The notes: generated by a model not told the origin, from the sequence alone. A stretch of DNA of 64,000 bases from Flavobacteriales bacterium (GCA_018335925.1 JAGXRF010000043.1:1-64000), one strand, 5' to 3'; shown: positions 45,431 through 54,408, numbered from the stretch's first letter. Made by a program: numbers and translations.

Positions 45431-47185
45431 ATGCGTCACATCCTTTTTTGGTTGGTTTTTAGTTGCGGAATTTTACTTGCCCAATCTTCTAAAGAATTAC
45501 AACAAATTGATTCACTTAATCAATTGGCATATCCTGTTAAAATTAGTAATGCCAAGCAATTGTTGCCAATTTATTTGAAAAATTTAGAGAAAATTAATTC
45601 TAACAAGCAATGGCAACGCAATGCTTCTACTTTGGAAAATATTTCTTTACTCTATTATTATATTGGCAATTACGAAGAAAGTGCTAAAGCTGTTTTAACC
45701 GCTACAAGAATCTATCAGCAAAAAAAAGAATATTCTAAACTAGCCCATGCTTATGCCAATTTTGGCTATCAATTAAAGAGAAAAGATTTAAACAAAGGTT
45801 TTTTTTATATGCGAAAAGCCATGTATTTAATTCAAAAGTATTCGGTAAATAATCCATCTCCCATCATTGATAATTATGGTGTTTTGCATGAAATGAACCA
45901 AGTTTTAGATTCAGCAACTTATTATTATCAAAAGGCATTAGATATCAAGCGTAAAGAAAAAGATAGTATCGGAATTCCATATAGCTTGCACAAACTTGCC
46001 GGAGTAGAAGTAATGAAGAAGAATTTTTCTTCGGCTTTGCCTAAAATTACCGAAGCCATCCAAATCAGATTAAGCATTAAAGACTCTACCGGACTTGCCG
46101 AAAGTTACGATTTTTATGGAGATTACTATCGTGCCCAAAAAAAATGGAATGAGGCACAATTATATTATTTACAGTCTAATGCATTGGCACAAAAATTTTC
46201 ATTTCCGCATTTGGTACAAGCTACTTTTCAAAAAATTGCAGAAGTATTGGCAGAGAAAAAACAATTTGAGTCGGCCTTAAGCTATTTTCAACAGCATACC
46301 AAGATAAAAGACAGTATTTTAAATGTGCAATCTAACTTACAAGTTGCAGCATTAGAAGTTGCTTATAACACCGAACAAAAGGAGCGTAAAATATTAGAAC
46401 AGAGAGCCATGCTGGCTGAAAAAAACACCACCATAATTTTAGTGTTATCCTTGTTACTGCTTTCGGTATTAACAGGTTACTTTTTGTGGAACAAACATAA
46501 AATTAAAGCAGAGCAATGGTTGCAAGAAAAAAAGTTGCAAGAAGCCATTTTGCAAATTGAAACCCAAAAACAATTACAAGAACAACGACTCAAAATTTCC
46601 AGAGATTTGCACGACAATATTGGAGCTCAACTTACTTTTATTATTTCTTCGATAGATAATTTAAAAATGTTTGTTCCAGAGGTAGATGAAAGAATTTTAT
46701 ACAAAATGGATGAAATATCTACATTTACTCGACAAACGATTACAGAACTTCGCGATACCATTTGGGCAATGAACCAAGACCAAATTAGCTTGCAAGAAAT
46801 TCAATCCAGACTAACAAATTTTATTTCACAAGCCAATCAGTCTACCAATAAAACCCAAGTAACTTTATCTGTGTTATCTGAAATAAATTTGAAAGCTTCC
46901 ATGTCGTCAGATAAAGGAATTTCGCTGTATAGAATCATTCAAGAAGCCATCAACAATGCCTTTAAACATGCCATGGCTACACAAATCAATGTTTCAATTT
47001 CGCAAAGTGAAAATCAATTAATCATAACCATTTCTGATGATGGAAAAGGATTGGATTGGAACACTTTACATAAAGGGAATGGTATCGAAAACATGCAAAA
47101 AAGAGCAAAACATATCCATGGATTGATTACATTTGAAAGCAGTTCTTTAGGAACAACCATCCAATTGAAGATGCTTTTGCAATAA
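45431..47185 (+). CDS. TPR sensor histidine kinase 1 (NarL-partner type)
   Basis: This 584-residue protein has a signal peptide (to about LLAQS), periplasmic TPR-like helical repeats (about 30-310), a single membrane helix (about 335-355) and a short cytoplasmic coiled coil. A HisKA_3 dimerisation domain follows, with the phosphorylated His in SRDLHDNIGAQ (near residue 397), then a HATPase with N-box QEAINNAFKHA and glycine motifs DDGKGLDW and GNGIENM. It is a membrane sensor for a NarL-type regulator, and the partner at 49213 is the obvious one. The paralogue at 47189 starts 3 bases after the stop. Confidence 0.93.
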   Translation: MRHILFWLVFSCGILLAQSSKELQQIDSLNQLAYPVKISNAKQLLPIYLKNLEKINSNKQWQRNASTLENISLLYYYIGNYEESAKAVLTATRIYQQKKEYSKLAHAYANFGYQLKRKDLNKGFFYMRKAMYLIQKYSVNNPSPIIDNYGVLHEMNQVLDSATYYYQKALDIKRKEKDSIGIPYSLHKLAGVEVMKKNFSSALPKITEAIQIRLSIKDSTGLAESYDFYGDYYRAQKKWNEAQLYYLQSNALAQKFSFPHLVQATFQKIAEVLAEKKQFESALSYFQQHTKIKDSILNVQSNLQVAALEVAYNTEQKERKILEQRAMLAEKNTTIILVLSLLLLSVLTGYFLWNKHKIKAEQWLQEKKLQEAILQIETQKQLQEQRLKISRDLHDNIGAQLTFIISSIDNLKMFVPEVDERILYKMDEISTFTRQTITELRDTIWAMNQDQISLQEIQSRLTNFISQANQSTNKTQVTLSVLSEINLKASMSSDKGISLYRIIQEAINNAFKHAMATQINVSISQSENQLIITISDDGKGLDWNTLHKGNGIENMQKRAKHIHGLITFESSSLGTTIQLKMLLQ

Positions 47186-47188
47186 ATT

Positions 47189-49141
47189 ATGGGTAAAGTT
47201 TTACTATTTTTTATCTTTTTTTTGCATACTTTTTTTGCTTTAGCACAAAGCAATCAAAACCTGTTTGGTAAGATGCAATCGCAATTACAAAAAGGGAAAT
47301 CAGCCGAAAAAGCAATTGCAGCCATGTATTTATCTGATTTTTTTAGTGTAAAACAACTTGATTCAGCTTTGTATTTTGCAGAAAAAGGAATCCGGTATGC
47401 CAACCAATCAAAAAACGATTCTTTACTTGCCAAAGCTTTAAACACCAAAGCGGTAACTTTTGAGTATAAAGGAGTTTTAGATTCCTCGTTGGTATATCAC
47501 CAAAAGGCTTTAAAAAAGCGAATGCAACTGAAAGATTACATTGGGATCGCAGATTCATATAACAATATTGGAGTAGTAATCGAACAAAAAGGGCAACTTC
47601 GCGAAGCAGCAGAATGGTATTTTAAAGCTTTAAAGATATATGAAAAAAGCAAAGACTCTTCTAAAATAGCCATGACCAATTCCAATCTCGGAATTACTTA
47701 TAAGCAATTGCAAAGTTTTGGGAAAGCATTACAATTTTATACCAAAGCAAACCTGATTTATCAAAAAATAAAAGATGATTTCGGCATTACCGTTACTTCT
47801 GGCAATATTGGTTCAGTTAATTTAGACCTTAAAAATTATCCAGCTGCAATGGAGTATTCTAAAAAAGCAGCCATTGGTTATGAAAAGCTAGGATATAAAC
47901 GATATGTACCCTATGCAGAGTCTAATTATGCCATTGCATTAGATAGTTTAAAGCTGTTTTCGTTGGCTGAAAAAGCTTACATAAAAGCTTTAAAAGACCA
48001 CAAAGAATACGGGAATGATTCTGAATTTATCAATATTTCCAATGCTTTGGCTCAATGTTATATCAAACAAAAAAAGTACCTGCAAAGTCAACGTGTTTTA
48101 AATGAAATAGAACCCCTCATTGGAAAAAATTCTTCCTCCAGAAATCAATTGCAATATCTTCAAAATCGTGCAAAAACATGGTTTGGTTTAAACCAAGCCC
48201 AAAAGGCTTACTCTTTTTTAGATCAATATGTTAGCATGAAAGATACATTATTAGAAAAAGAAAAAGTAAAAGCCATTTTTGAATTAGAAACCCAATACGA
48301 GACTACCAAAAAACAAAAGCAATTGTTAGAAACCAAAGCAGCCGTGGCAGCTAAAGAATTTAAAATCAAGCAACGTAACAACCAACTTTTATTGTTGGCT
48401 ATTTTGCTCGTAGCCTTTTTATTTATTGCCTTTTTTATTTACAAACAACAAATATGGAAGCAACAACAATTGATTAATGAAAATAAATTGCAAGAGGCCA
48501 TGTATCAAATGGAAACCCAGAAGCAATTACAAGTACAACGAGCCAATATATCTCGCGATTTGCATGATAACATCGGAGCTCAACTTACTTTTATTATTTC
48601 TTCTTTACGAAATATCAAATATTTGTTTTCAGAGGAGCAACCCAAACTTAATAACAAAATTGAGGAGATTGCTGGTTTTGCCCAATACACCATCACAGAA
48701 TTACGAGATACCATTTGGGCAATGAATTTATCTAAAATTACAATTGAGGATATACAGTCTCGCTTATATAATTTTTTAGATAAAGCAAAAAGCAGTAATC
48801 ATACCATTTCGATTGATTTTCAAATAGAAGATAATGTGGATTTGAAAATTGCTTTTACTGCTTTAACCGGTATGCATATTTTTAGAATTTTACAAGAAGC
48901 TTTGCATAATGCAATAAAATACGCCAAACCAACTAAGCTAGAAATCAAAATTTGGAAAAAGGATTCTAAAATTTGTTTTAGCATTAAAGATGATGGAATT
49001 GGTTTTAATCCTAACCAAGTTTCTGATGGCAATGGACTAAGAAATATGCAACATCGTGCAGAAACTATTGGTGCTTCTTTTAATTTAACGTCTGCCATAC
49101 ATCAAGGTACATTAATAGAATTTCAAGTTCCTTTTAAATAG
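47189..49141 (+). CDS. TPR sensor histidine kinase 2 (paralogue)
   Basis: This 650-residue protein has the same layout as kinase 1: signal peptide (ending near FALAQS), a longer TPR array (about 30-375) with repeats such as ADSYNNIGVVIEQKGQLREAA, one membrane helix near 400-420, HisKA_3 with SRDLHDNIGAQ, and HATPase with QEALHNAIKYA, DDGIGFN and GNGLRNM. The kinase cores align closely while the TPR regions differ, so the two probably sense different inputs. Its stop codon overlaps the second copy of the palindromic motif (49139-49154). Confidence 0.93.
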   Translation: MGKVLLFFIFFLHTFFALAQSNQNLFGKMQSQLQKGKSAEKAIAAMYLSDFFSVKQLDSALYFAEKGIRYANQSKNDSLLAKALNTKAVTFEYKGVLDSSLVYHQKALKKRMQLKDYIGIADSYNNIGVVIEQKGQLREAAEWYFKALKIYEKSKDSSKIAMTNSNLGITYKQLQSFGKALQFYTKANLIYQKIKDDFGITVTSGNIGSVNLDLKNYPAAMEYSKKAAIGYEKLGYKRYVPYAESNYAIALDSLKLFSLAEKAYIKALKDHKEYGNDSEFINISNALAQCYIKQKKYLQSQRVLNEIEPLIGKNSSSRNQLQYLQNRAKTWFGLNQAQKAYSFLDQYVSMKDTLLEKEKVKAIFELETQYETTKKQKQLLETKAAVAAKEFKIKQRNNQLLLLAILLVAFLFIAFFIYKQQIWKQQQLINENKLQEAMYQMETQKQLQVQRANISRDLHDNIGAQLTFIISSLRNIKYLFSEEQPKLNNKIEEIAGFAQYTITELRDTIWAMNLSKITIEDIQSRLYNFLDKAKSSNHTISIDFQIEDNVDLKIAFTALTGMHIFRILQEALHNAIKYAKPTKLEIKIWKKDSKICFSIKDDGIGFNPNQVSDGNGLRNMQHRAETIGASFNLTSAIHQGTLIEFQVPFK

Positions 49142-49184
49142 GTCATTTGCCGTACATTTTTTTTGGATTTTTTACTTAAATTTG
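49139..49184 (+). promoter_or_regulatory. Candidate response-regulator site and promoter of the regulator gene
   Basis: TAGGTCATTTGCCGTA (49139-49154) matches the 42313-42328 palindrome in 14 of 16 bases. A -7 box TAAATTTG (49177-49184) follows after 22 nt, and the ATG lies 58 nt after the motif against 59 nt at the other site. The sequence overlaps the kinase 2 stop codon. Confidence 0.55.
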
Positions 49185-49212
49185 AGACATATCCTTATCA
49201 AAATATCTTTCC

Positions 49213-49869
49213 ATGAAAATTAGGGTTGCCATAGTAGATGACAATAGTTTTTTAATTAAAACCGTAGTGGAAAAGCTTTCTTTTTTTGAACAAATTCAAA
49301 TTAAGTTTACAGCTAATCATGGATTAGATTTACTAGATAAACTCAGTGAGGACAAAAATATCGATGTCATTCTTATGGATATAGAAATGCCAAAAATGAA
49401 TGGCATTGAAGCTACTTTTGAAGTAAAGCAAAAGTACCCTCAAATAAAGATTATCATGTTAACAGTGTTTGATAACGATGAAAATATTTTTAATGCGATT
49501 AAAGCTGGTGCAGATGGTTATTTGTTAAAAGAAGTAGATCCAAAATCTTTATTTCAGGGAATCAACGAAACTTTAACTGGTGGTGCAGCCATGCATCCTT
49601 CTATTGCATTAAAAACTTTGCGATTATTGCGAAATCCGATATTGCCATCTTCTGAAAATGATGCTTCTGAAACTGTTCAATTAACCAGTCGCGAAGTGGA
49701 AGTTTTGGAACAGTTAAGCAAAGGCCTGAATTACCATCAAATTGCAGATAATTTATTTTTATCCCCATCAACTGTTCGCAAGCACATCGAAAATATTTAT
49801 ACAAAACTCCAAGTGCATAACAAACTCGAAGCAGTGCAAAAGGCTAGAAACAATAACTGGATTTCTTGA
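49213..49869 (+). CDS. NarL/FixJ-type response regulator
   Basis: This 218-residue protein has a receiver domain with acidic pair DD (residues 9-10), the phospho-acceptor Asp in ILMDIEMPKMNG (near 56), Thr in LTVFD and a Lys near 106. A LuxR-type helix-turn-helix follows (LTSREVEVLEQLSKGLNYHQIADNLFLSPSTVRKHIENIYTKLQ). Phosphorylation by one or both upstream kinases should promote DNA binding. It lies downstream of both kinases but has its own promoter with a motif shared with the lipoprotein operon, so autoregulation is likely. Confidence 0.95.
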   Translation: MKIRVAIVDDNSFLIKTVVEKLSFFEQIQIKFTANHGLDLLDKLSEDKNIDVILMDIEMPKMNGIEATFEVKQKYPQIKIIMLTVFDNDENIFNAIKAGADGYLLKEVDPKSLFQGINETLTGGAAMHPSIALKTLRLLRNPILPSSENDASETVQLTSREVEVLEQLSKGLNYHQIADNLFLSPSTVRKHIENIYTKLQVHNKLEAVQKARNNNWIS

Positions 49870-50004
49870 AAATTTTCAAGATACCTATATCTCACTTTTG
49901 AGTTTTCAGTTTGTTTCTTTTTTGAAAATTAAAATTATAAGTCAGAAAAAAGAGAGTTAAATAGTAATCACCAAACAAATTTATTCTCGCAATCAAATAT
50001 TTTT

Positions 50005-50012
50005 TAATTTTG
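50005..50012 (+). promoter_or_regulatory. -7 box of the toxin-antitoxin-like pair
   Basis: TAATTTTG fits TAnnTTTG, 11 nt before the first ATG. No spaced TTG was found. Confidence 0.4.
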
Positions 50013-50023
50013 TAGTAAACACC

Positions 50024-50290
50024 ATGAGCATGGATACATTTATCATTAAAGTTGACCCTACCAAAACCAAAGCATTGACAGAAATGTTTAAAGCTTTTGA
50101 AATTTCTTATGAACTAAAGAAAGGTTATCTAATCGAGGAAACTGTACTACATGCAGAAGAACCGGTTAAACTAACTTTAGAGCAGAAAAAAGCTATTGAT
50201 GAAGCATTAGATGATGTTGCAAACGGAAGGGTTCATTCACATGAGGAGGCAATGGAAATATTGAAGAAAAGACACCCAAAGTATTTTTAA
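50024..50290 (+). CDS. Antitoxin-like small protein
   Basis: This 88-residue protein begins with a strand-helix segment (MDTFIIKVDPTKTKALTEMFKAFEISYEL) and has a charged C-terminal helical part (ALDDVANGRVHSHEEAMEILKKRHP), as in DUF2683-type antitoxins paired with ParE/RelE toxins. ATG at 50030 is an alternative start. It is 2 bases from the toxin-like gene, the usual antitoxin-first order. Confidence 0.72.
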   Translation: MSMDTFIIKVDPTKTKALTEMFKAFEISYELKKGYLIEETVLHAEEPVKLTLEQKKAIDEALDDVANGRVHSHEEAMEILKKRHPKYF

Positions 50291-50292
50291 AA

Positions 50293-50580
50293 ATGATTAT
50301 CATTTGGTCTGACCAAGCTATTGAAGATGTTTCCGACAATGTTGACTATTTGGAAACTAATTGGTCTGAAGCAGTTGTTGAAAATTTTAAATCAAAAGTT
50401 GACTCAGTTCTGAATCAACTGGAAAAAGGTACAGTCGTATTTAAACCAACTGAAAAAAAAGACATTTATCAAATTATTGTTGTAAAACAAATTACTCTTT
50501 TTTACAGATTAACCAACCAAGAAATTATTTTGTTGAGATTTTGGAATAACCATCAAAATCCAAAAAAGTTCAAATTTTAA
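50293..50580 (+). CDS. ParE/RelE-type toxin-like protein
   Basis: This 95-residue protein matches the ParE/RelE toxin fold: MIIIWSDQAIEDVSDNVDYLETNWSEAVVENF (strand and two helices), then YQIIVVKQITLFYRLTNQEIILLRFWNNHQNP with the central F-Y-R strand and aromatic end seen in ParE-like proteins. ParE toxins poison gyrase and RelE toxins cut mRNA; the sequence does not decide. No catalytic test is possible here. Confidence 0.75.
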   Translation: MIIIWSDQAIEDVSDNVDYLETNWSEAVVENFKSKVDSVLNQLEKGTVVFKPTEKKDIYQIIVVKQITLFYRLTNQEIILLRFWNNHQNPKKFKF

Positions 50581-50654
50581 GTTTTTTTGTTTATTCTATA
50601 GTTAATGATTCAAAAAATAAAGATTGGTTAGTTGATTTATTGATGCTTTTAAAA

Positions 50655-51569
50655 TCAAATATTTTGAAAATATTTCTCCATCACTTTTGATTTCTCTTGT
50701 TGGATATAATGCAAATAATGTGTAGCCACTTGGTTGTGTTTTTTTCCTTTATTCCAAACCAAGTACCAATTACTTTCTAATGGCAAACCTGTACATGGAA
50801 TCAAATGCAATAACCCATTTTTCAATTCGTTTTTAATACCAATTTCAGGCATAATGGAACAGCCAAAACCAGCCATTAATGCTTGCTTTACAGCTTCGTT
50901 ACTGGTTAAAATCATTTTTCTAGTTACTGTAATATTTTGGGCGTTTAGGTATTTTTCCACCATACTTCTGGTACCGGAACCAAGTTCTCTAAAAATCAAA
51001 GGGACTTCGGTTAAATAGGCATTTAAATCATGCTTTTTATTTAATTTAACCGCTTGATTGCTTACTAAGTGTAATCGGTTTTTCATCAATATTTCATATT
51101 CTAAACTTAAGTTATCTGGAAGAATTGAGATGAGAGAAAAATCTACTTTATTTTCTTTTAAGTCTTGCAAAACCTGGTCTCGGTTGGTAACATCTAACTC
51201 TAGCTCAACTCCGGTATTTTGATGTAAAAAGTCGGTTAAAAAATACGGAATTACATACTTGCCAGTAGAAACCACCGAAATTTTAAGCTTACCGGATAAA
51301 ATGCCTTGAAATGCAGAAGTTTTGTATTGCATGATTTTCATCTCTTCCAACACCTTCTGGGTTTGCAAGGCAATTTCTTTTCCAAAGTCAGTTAAATAAA
51401 CTTGTTTACCTATTATTTCAATTAATGGATAGGAAAATTGATTTTGAAAGTTTTTTAACTGAATAGAAACTGCAGGTTGGGTCAAGTGTAATTGTTCTGC
51501 AGTTTTGGTAATACTCAATGTTTCTGCTACTTTTTGGAATATCTCTAATTGATGTAAAGTGAAATTCAT
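50655..51569 (-). CDS. LysR-family regulator (CbbR-like)
   Basis: This 304-residue protein has an N-terminal winged helix (FTLHQLEIFQKVAETLSITKTAEQLHLTQPAVSIQLKNFQ) and a periplasmic-binding-type effector domain (LKISVVSTGKYVIPYFLTDF, SNEAVKQALMAGFGCSIMPE). The sequence recalls the CbbR/CysB branch. The start at 51569 places the helix-turn-helix at the usual distance; an upstream ATG would add a hydrophobic leader foreign to the family. It diverges from isocitrate dehydrogenase, a typical LysR-target arrangement. The effector is unknown. Confidence 0.92.
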   Translation of the reverse strand: MNFTLHQLEIFQKVAETLSITKTAEQLHLTQPAVSIQLKNFQNQFSYPLIEIIGKQVYLTDFGKEIALQTQKVLEEMKIMQYKTSAFQGILSGKLKISVVSTGKYVIPYFLTDFLHQNTGVELELDVTNRDQVLQDLKENKVDFSLISILPDNLSLEYEILMKNRLHLVSNQAVKLNKKHDLNAYLTEVPLIFRELGSGTRSMVEKYLNAQNITVTRKMILTSNEAVKQALMAGFGCSIMPEIGIKNELKNGLLHLIPCTGLPLESNWYLVWNKGKKHNQVATHYLHYIQQEKSKVMEKYFQNI

Positions 51570-51657
51570 AAAATATTTTAATGAAATACATAACAAAGTT
51601 AAATAAAAATATATGAAAAACGTTTTCGAAATTTGCAAAAAATTTTAAACACAAACT

Positions 51658-53097
51658 ATGGCTACTAGAATTACCATTGCAAAAGGAGACGGTATTGGTC
51701 CGGAAATTATGGATGCAACCTTGCAAATTTTACAAGCAGCAGGGGCAGATTTAATTTATGATGAAATTGAAGTTGGGGAAAAAGTGTATTTATCCGGAAA
51801 TACCGCAGGAATTGCTCCAGAATCTTGGGATGTGATTAGAAGAAACAAAGTGTTTTTAAAAGCACCTATTACTACTCCTCAAGGTGGAGGTTATAAGAGT
51901 TTGAATGTAACCACCAGAAAATTTTTAGGATTGTACTCTAATGTAAGGCCTTGCAAAAGTTTACATCCATTTGTACAAACCAAACATCCTGAAATGGACT
52001 TGGTTATTATCCGTGAAAATGAAGAAGATTTGTATGCTGGTATTGAACACCAACAAACGGATGAGGTGGTTCAGTGTTTGAAATTAATCAGCCGTCCGGG
52101 TTGCGAAAAAATTGTACGTTATGCTTTTGAATATGCCAAAGTAAATGGTAGAAAAAAAGTTACTTGTTTTACCAAAGACAATATCATGAAACAATCGGAT
52201 GGATTGTTTCATAAAGTGTTTGACGAAATTGCTGCGGAATATCCGGAAATTGAAAACGAACATTGGATTATTGATATAGGTGCCGCAAAAATGGCAGATA
52301 CACCGGAAGCTTTTGATGTAATTGTAATGCCTAACTTATACGGAGATGTATTGTCAGATGTAGCAGCACAAATTACCGGTTCGGTAGGATTGGCAGGTTC
52401 CGCTAATATTGGAGAAACTTGTGCTATGTTTGAAGCGATCCACGGTTCCGCACCAAGAAGAGCAGGACAAAATTTAGCGAACCCATCAGGGTTATTGCAA
52501 GGAGCTATTTTGATGTTACAACATTTAGGTCAAAATAAAATTGCAGAAAAAATTCAAAATGCATGGTTAAAAACCATGGAAGATGGAGTACACACCTACG
52601 ATATTTTTAAAGAAGGAACCAGCAAAGTAAAAGTAGGAACCAAAGAGTTTGCTCAAGCGGTGATTGACAGACTTGGGCAAAAGCCTACCCAATTTAAGCC
52701 AGTTGCTTTTGCAGAAAATGCAAAAATGAATTTGCCAAAATACCAAAGAAAAACTCCAAAGGCAAAATCTTTAGAAGGAGTGGATTTATTTGTTCATTGG
52801 CCAGGAACCAATGCCAATGAATTGGCACAAATGGTGCAAAAAATCAACTTAGAGCATGTACAACTTACCATGATTACCAATCGAGGAATCAAAGTATGGC
52901 CTGAAGGTTTTGAAGAAACTTTCTGCACCGATCATTGGAGATGTCGATTCAAACCAACTAGTGGAGCAACCATATCGAGTGCAGACATTTTAACCTTGAT
53001 GAACCATGCTTTACAACAGGGTGTAGAAATTATCAAAACAGAAAACTTATATGCATTTGAAGGAGTTGCAGCATACTCTTTAGGGCAAGGACAATAA
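51658..53097 (+). CDS. icd: NADP-type isocitrate dehydrogenase with C-terminal extension
   Basis: This 479-residue enzyme of the citrate cycle oxidises isocitrate to 2-oxoglutarate. The isopropylmalate/isocitrate dehydrogenase core (residues 1-335) shows GDGIGPEI, the substrate loop TTPQGGGYKSLNVTTRK, RENEEDLYAG, the metal site NLYGDVLSDVAAQ, and the cofactor loop EAIHGSAPRRAGQN. Arg-Arg where NAD-specific forms carry acidic residues suggests NADP. About 140 extra C-terminal residues occur as in the Thermus/Rickettsia-type enzymes. It is the first gene of a tight plus-strand run and diverges from the LysR gene. Confidence 0.9.
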   Translation: MATRITIAKGDGIGPEIMDATLQILQAAGADLIYDEIEVGEKVYLSGNTAGIAPESWDVIRRNKVFLKAPITTPQGGGYKSLNVTTRKFLGLYSNVRPCKSLHPFVQTKHPEMDLVIIRENEEDLYAGIEHQQTDEVVQCLKLISRPGCEKIVRYAFEYAKVNGRKKVTCFTKDNIMKQSDGLFHKVFDEIAAEYPEIENEHWIIDIGAAKMADTPEAFDVIVMPNLYGDVLSDVAAQITGSVGLAGSANIGETCAMFEAIHGSAPRRAGQNLANPSGLLQGAILMLQHLGQNKIAEKIQNAWLKTMEDGVHTYDIFKEGTSKVKVGTKEFAQAVIDRLGQKPTQFKPVAFAENAKMNLPKYQRKTPKAKSLEGVDLFVHWPGTNANELAQMVQKINLEHVQLTMITNRGIKVWPEGFEETFCTDHWRCRFKPTSGATISSADILTLMNHALQQGVEIIKTENLYAFEGVAAYSLGQGQ

Positions 53098-53117
53098 AAA
53101 CTAAAACATCCTTAATC

Positions 53118-53306
53118 ATGAACAAGCATTCTATTATCGCAACGTTACTTATTGTAATAGGTTTAACTCTAGTTTGGAGTTGGAGTATTGTAGAGTCTAG
53201 TATTCTTGCTGATGGAATGCTTGGAATTGGTATTATGGGTACTTTGATTGTACTCGCAAAACACGACACAAAAACACAAAAAAACTATGGAAAACAAAAC
53301 AATTAA
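53118..53306 (+). CDS. Small membrane protein of unknown function
   Basis: This 62-residue protein has two hydrophobic segments (about residues 7-24 and 29-47) and a polar Lys/Gln-rich tail. It has no recognisable motif. The next gene begins inside its 3' end (20-base overlap in another frame), so translation of the two is probably coupled. Confidence 0.6.
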   Translation: MNKHSIIATLLIVIGLTLVWSWSIVESSILADGMLGIGIMGTLIVLAKHDTKTQKNYGKQNN

Positions 53307-53574
53307 ACCTACCACAATTACTTTGGTAGACACAGAATTTAGTCCGGAAGATGCGGCAAAAATTTTGTTATCATTGGTTAACCACAAAATTCAATACCAT
53401 CAGGTAGAAGTTTTTAGCTCTGAAGAAAGATTTGGAGTACCATCAGCTCACTCCCTTGAAAGATTGGAAGCTTTAAAAATTGCTTCAGAAGAAATTTCTC
53501 AATGGATGAAGGCTGCCATGCACGAAAACAAAAGAGTTAAAGTTCATTCACAAGTTTCTATCGAATTGATATAA
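53287..53574 (+). CDS. Hypothetical protein, 95 aa
   Basis: This small soluble protein is predicted to alternate strands and helices (PTTITLVDTEFSPEDAAKILLSLVNHKIQYHQVEV, then an Ala/Glu-rich helix with SLERLEALKIASEEISQWM, and a final VHSQVSIELI strand). I do not recognise a family. The short ferredoxin-like order recalls PII-like regulators, but no nucleotide-binding loop is identifiable. It is 2 bases from the DUF6671-like gene. Confidence 0.65.
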   Translation: MENKTIKPTTITLVDTEFSPEDAAKILLSLVNHKIQYHQVEVFSSEERFGVPSAHSLERLEALKIASEEISQWMKAAMHENKRVKVHSQVSIELI

Positions 53575-53576
53575 AC

Positions 53577-54404
53577 ATGTTTCGAAACCGACCAATGGTG
53601 GTGGGCACCATGCACCGAAAAGAACAAGCAATTTCTCCTATTTTTCAGGAAGAATTACAAGTGCTTCCATTTGTGCCTGTAGGATTTCAAACCGATTTTT
53701 TAGGAACATTTACCGATGAAGTTACTCGCTTGCAAACTGCTAAAGAAACAGTGAAAGACAAATGCTTGGCAGCAATGCAATTTTCCAACTGCGAAATGGG
53801 GGTTGCTACAGAGGCTTCTTTTGGTCCACATCCTGAGGTTTTTTATGCTGCTGCTCATGAAGAGTGGATGGTTTTTGTAGATGTAAAGCATGGTTTAGAG
53901 ATTTATGAGCGTGTTTTTACAACCAATACGAACTATGCACATCAAGAAATTTCTGATTGGATTGACTTAGAAAAGTTTGCCAATAAAGTAGGTTTTCCTG
54001 TGCATGGTATTATTATAAGTAATTCAGATAAATCTGTTTTTTATAAAGACATTACGACTTGGAAGCAATTACAAATTGCTTTTGAGGAGTTAAAGAAAAG
54101 TGTTTTCTTAGTTTGTGTGGAGACCGACATGAGAGCTCATCGAAACCCAACTCGAATGTCGGTTATCCGGCAACTAGCAGAAAAATTGGTGGAGAAAATA
54201 AAATCAAAGTGCCCCAATTGTAATACACCAGGCTTTGGAGTTACCTCTACCATTTTTGGGCTACCATGCGAGTGGTGTGGAGCTCCAACAAATTCAATTG
54301 CAACTTATGTAAAAGAGTGTACTAGTTGTGGTTTTAAAGAACACGAAACCAGAAAAGACAAAACCACTGAAAGTGCCGAATTTTGTTACCAATGCAATCC
54401 TTGA
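53577..54404 (+). CDS. DUF6671-like protein with C-terminal zinc ribbon
   Basis: This 275-residue protein has a mixed alpha/beta N-terminal ~200 residues (MVVGTMHRKEQAI, PVGFQTDFLGTFTDEV, ETVKDKCLAAM, ATEASFGPHPEV). The C-terminal part has four CxxC pairs (CPNC, CEWC, CTSC, CYQC) expected to hold two zinc ions. The conserved GTFTDEV and SFGPHP segments look like an active site. I recall this as DUF6671, with no established function. It lies in the run between isocitrate dehydrogenase and the Sua5-like gene. Confidence 0.78.
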   Translation: MFRNRPMVVGTMHRKEQAISPIFQEELQVLPFVPVGFQTDFLGTFTDEVTRLQTAKETVKDKCLAAMQFSNCEMGVATEASFGPHPEVFYAAAHEEWMVFVDVKHGLEIYERVFTTNTNYAHQEISDWIDLEKFANKVGFPVHGIIISNSDKSVFYKDITTWKQLQIAFEELKKSVFLVCVETDMRAHRNPTRMSVIRQLAEKLVEKIKSKCPNCNTPGFGVTSTIFGLPCEWCGAPTNSIATYVKECTSCGFKEHETRKDKTTESAEFCYQCNP

Positions 54405-54408
54405 ACCA

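Noticed and set aside
49865..49880. Perfect 16-bp palindrome CTTGAAAATTTTCAAG at the regulator stop codon
   Set aside because: It is very A/T-rich and has no T-tract or link to a promoter; chance is likely in this base composition.
51600..51630. Palindrome AAAACGTTTT between LysR and isocitrate dehydrogenase as the LysR operator
   Set aside because: LysR sites usually follow T-N11-A; this A/T palindrome is short and not distinctive enough to assign.
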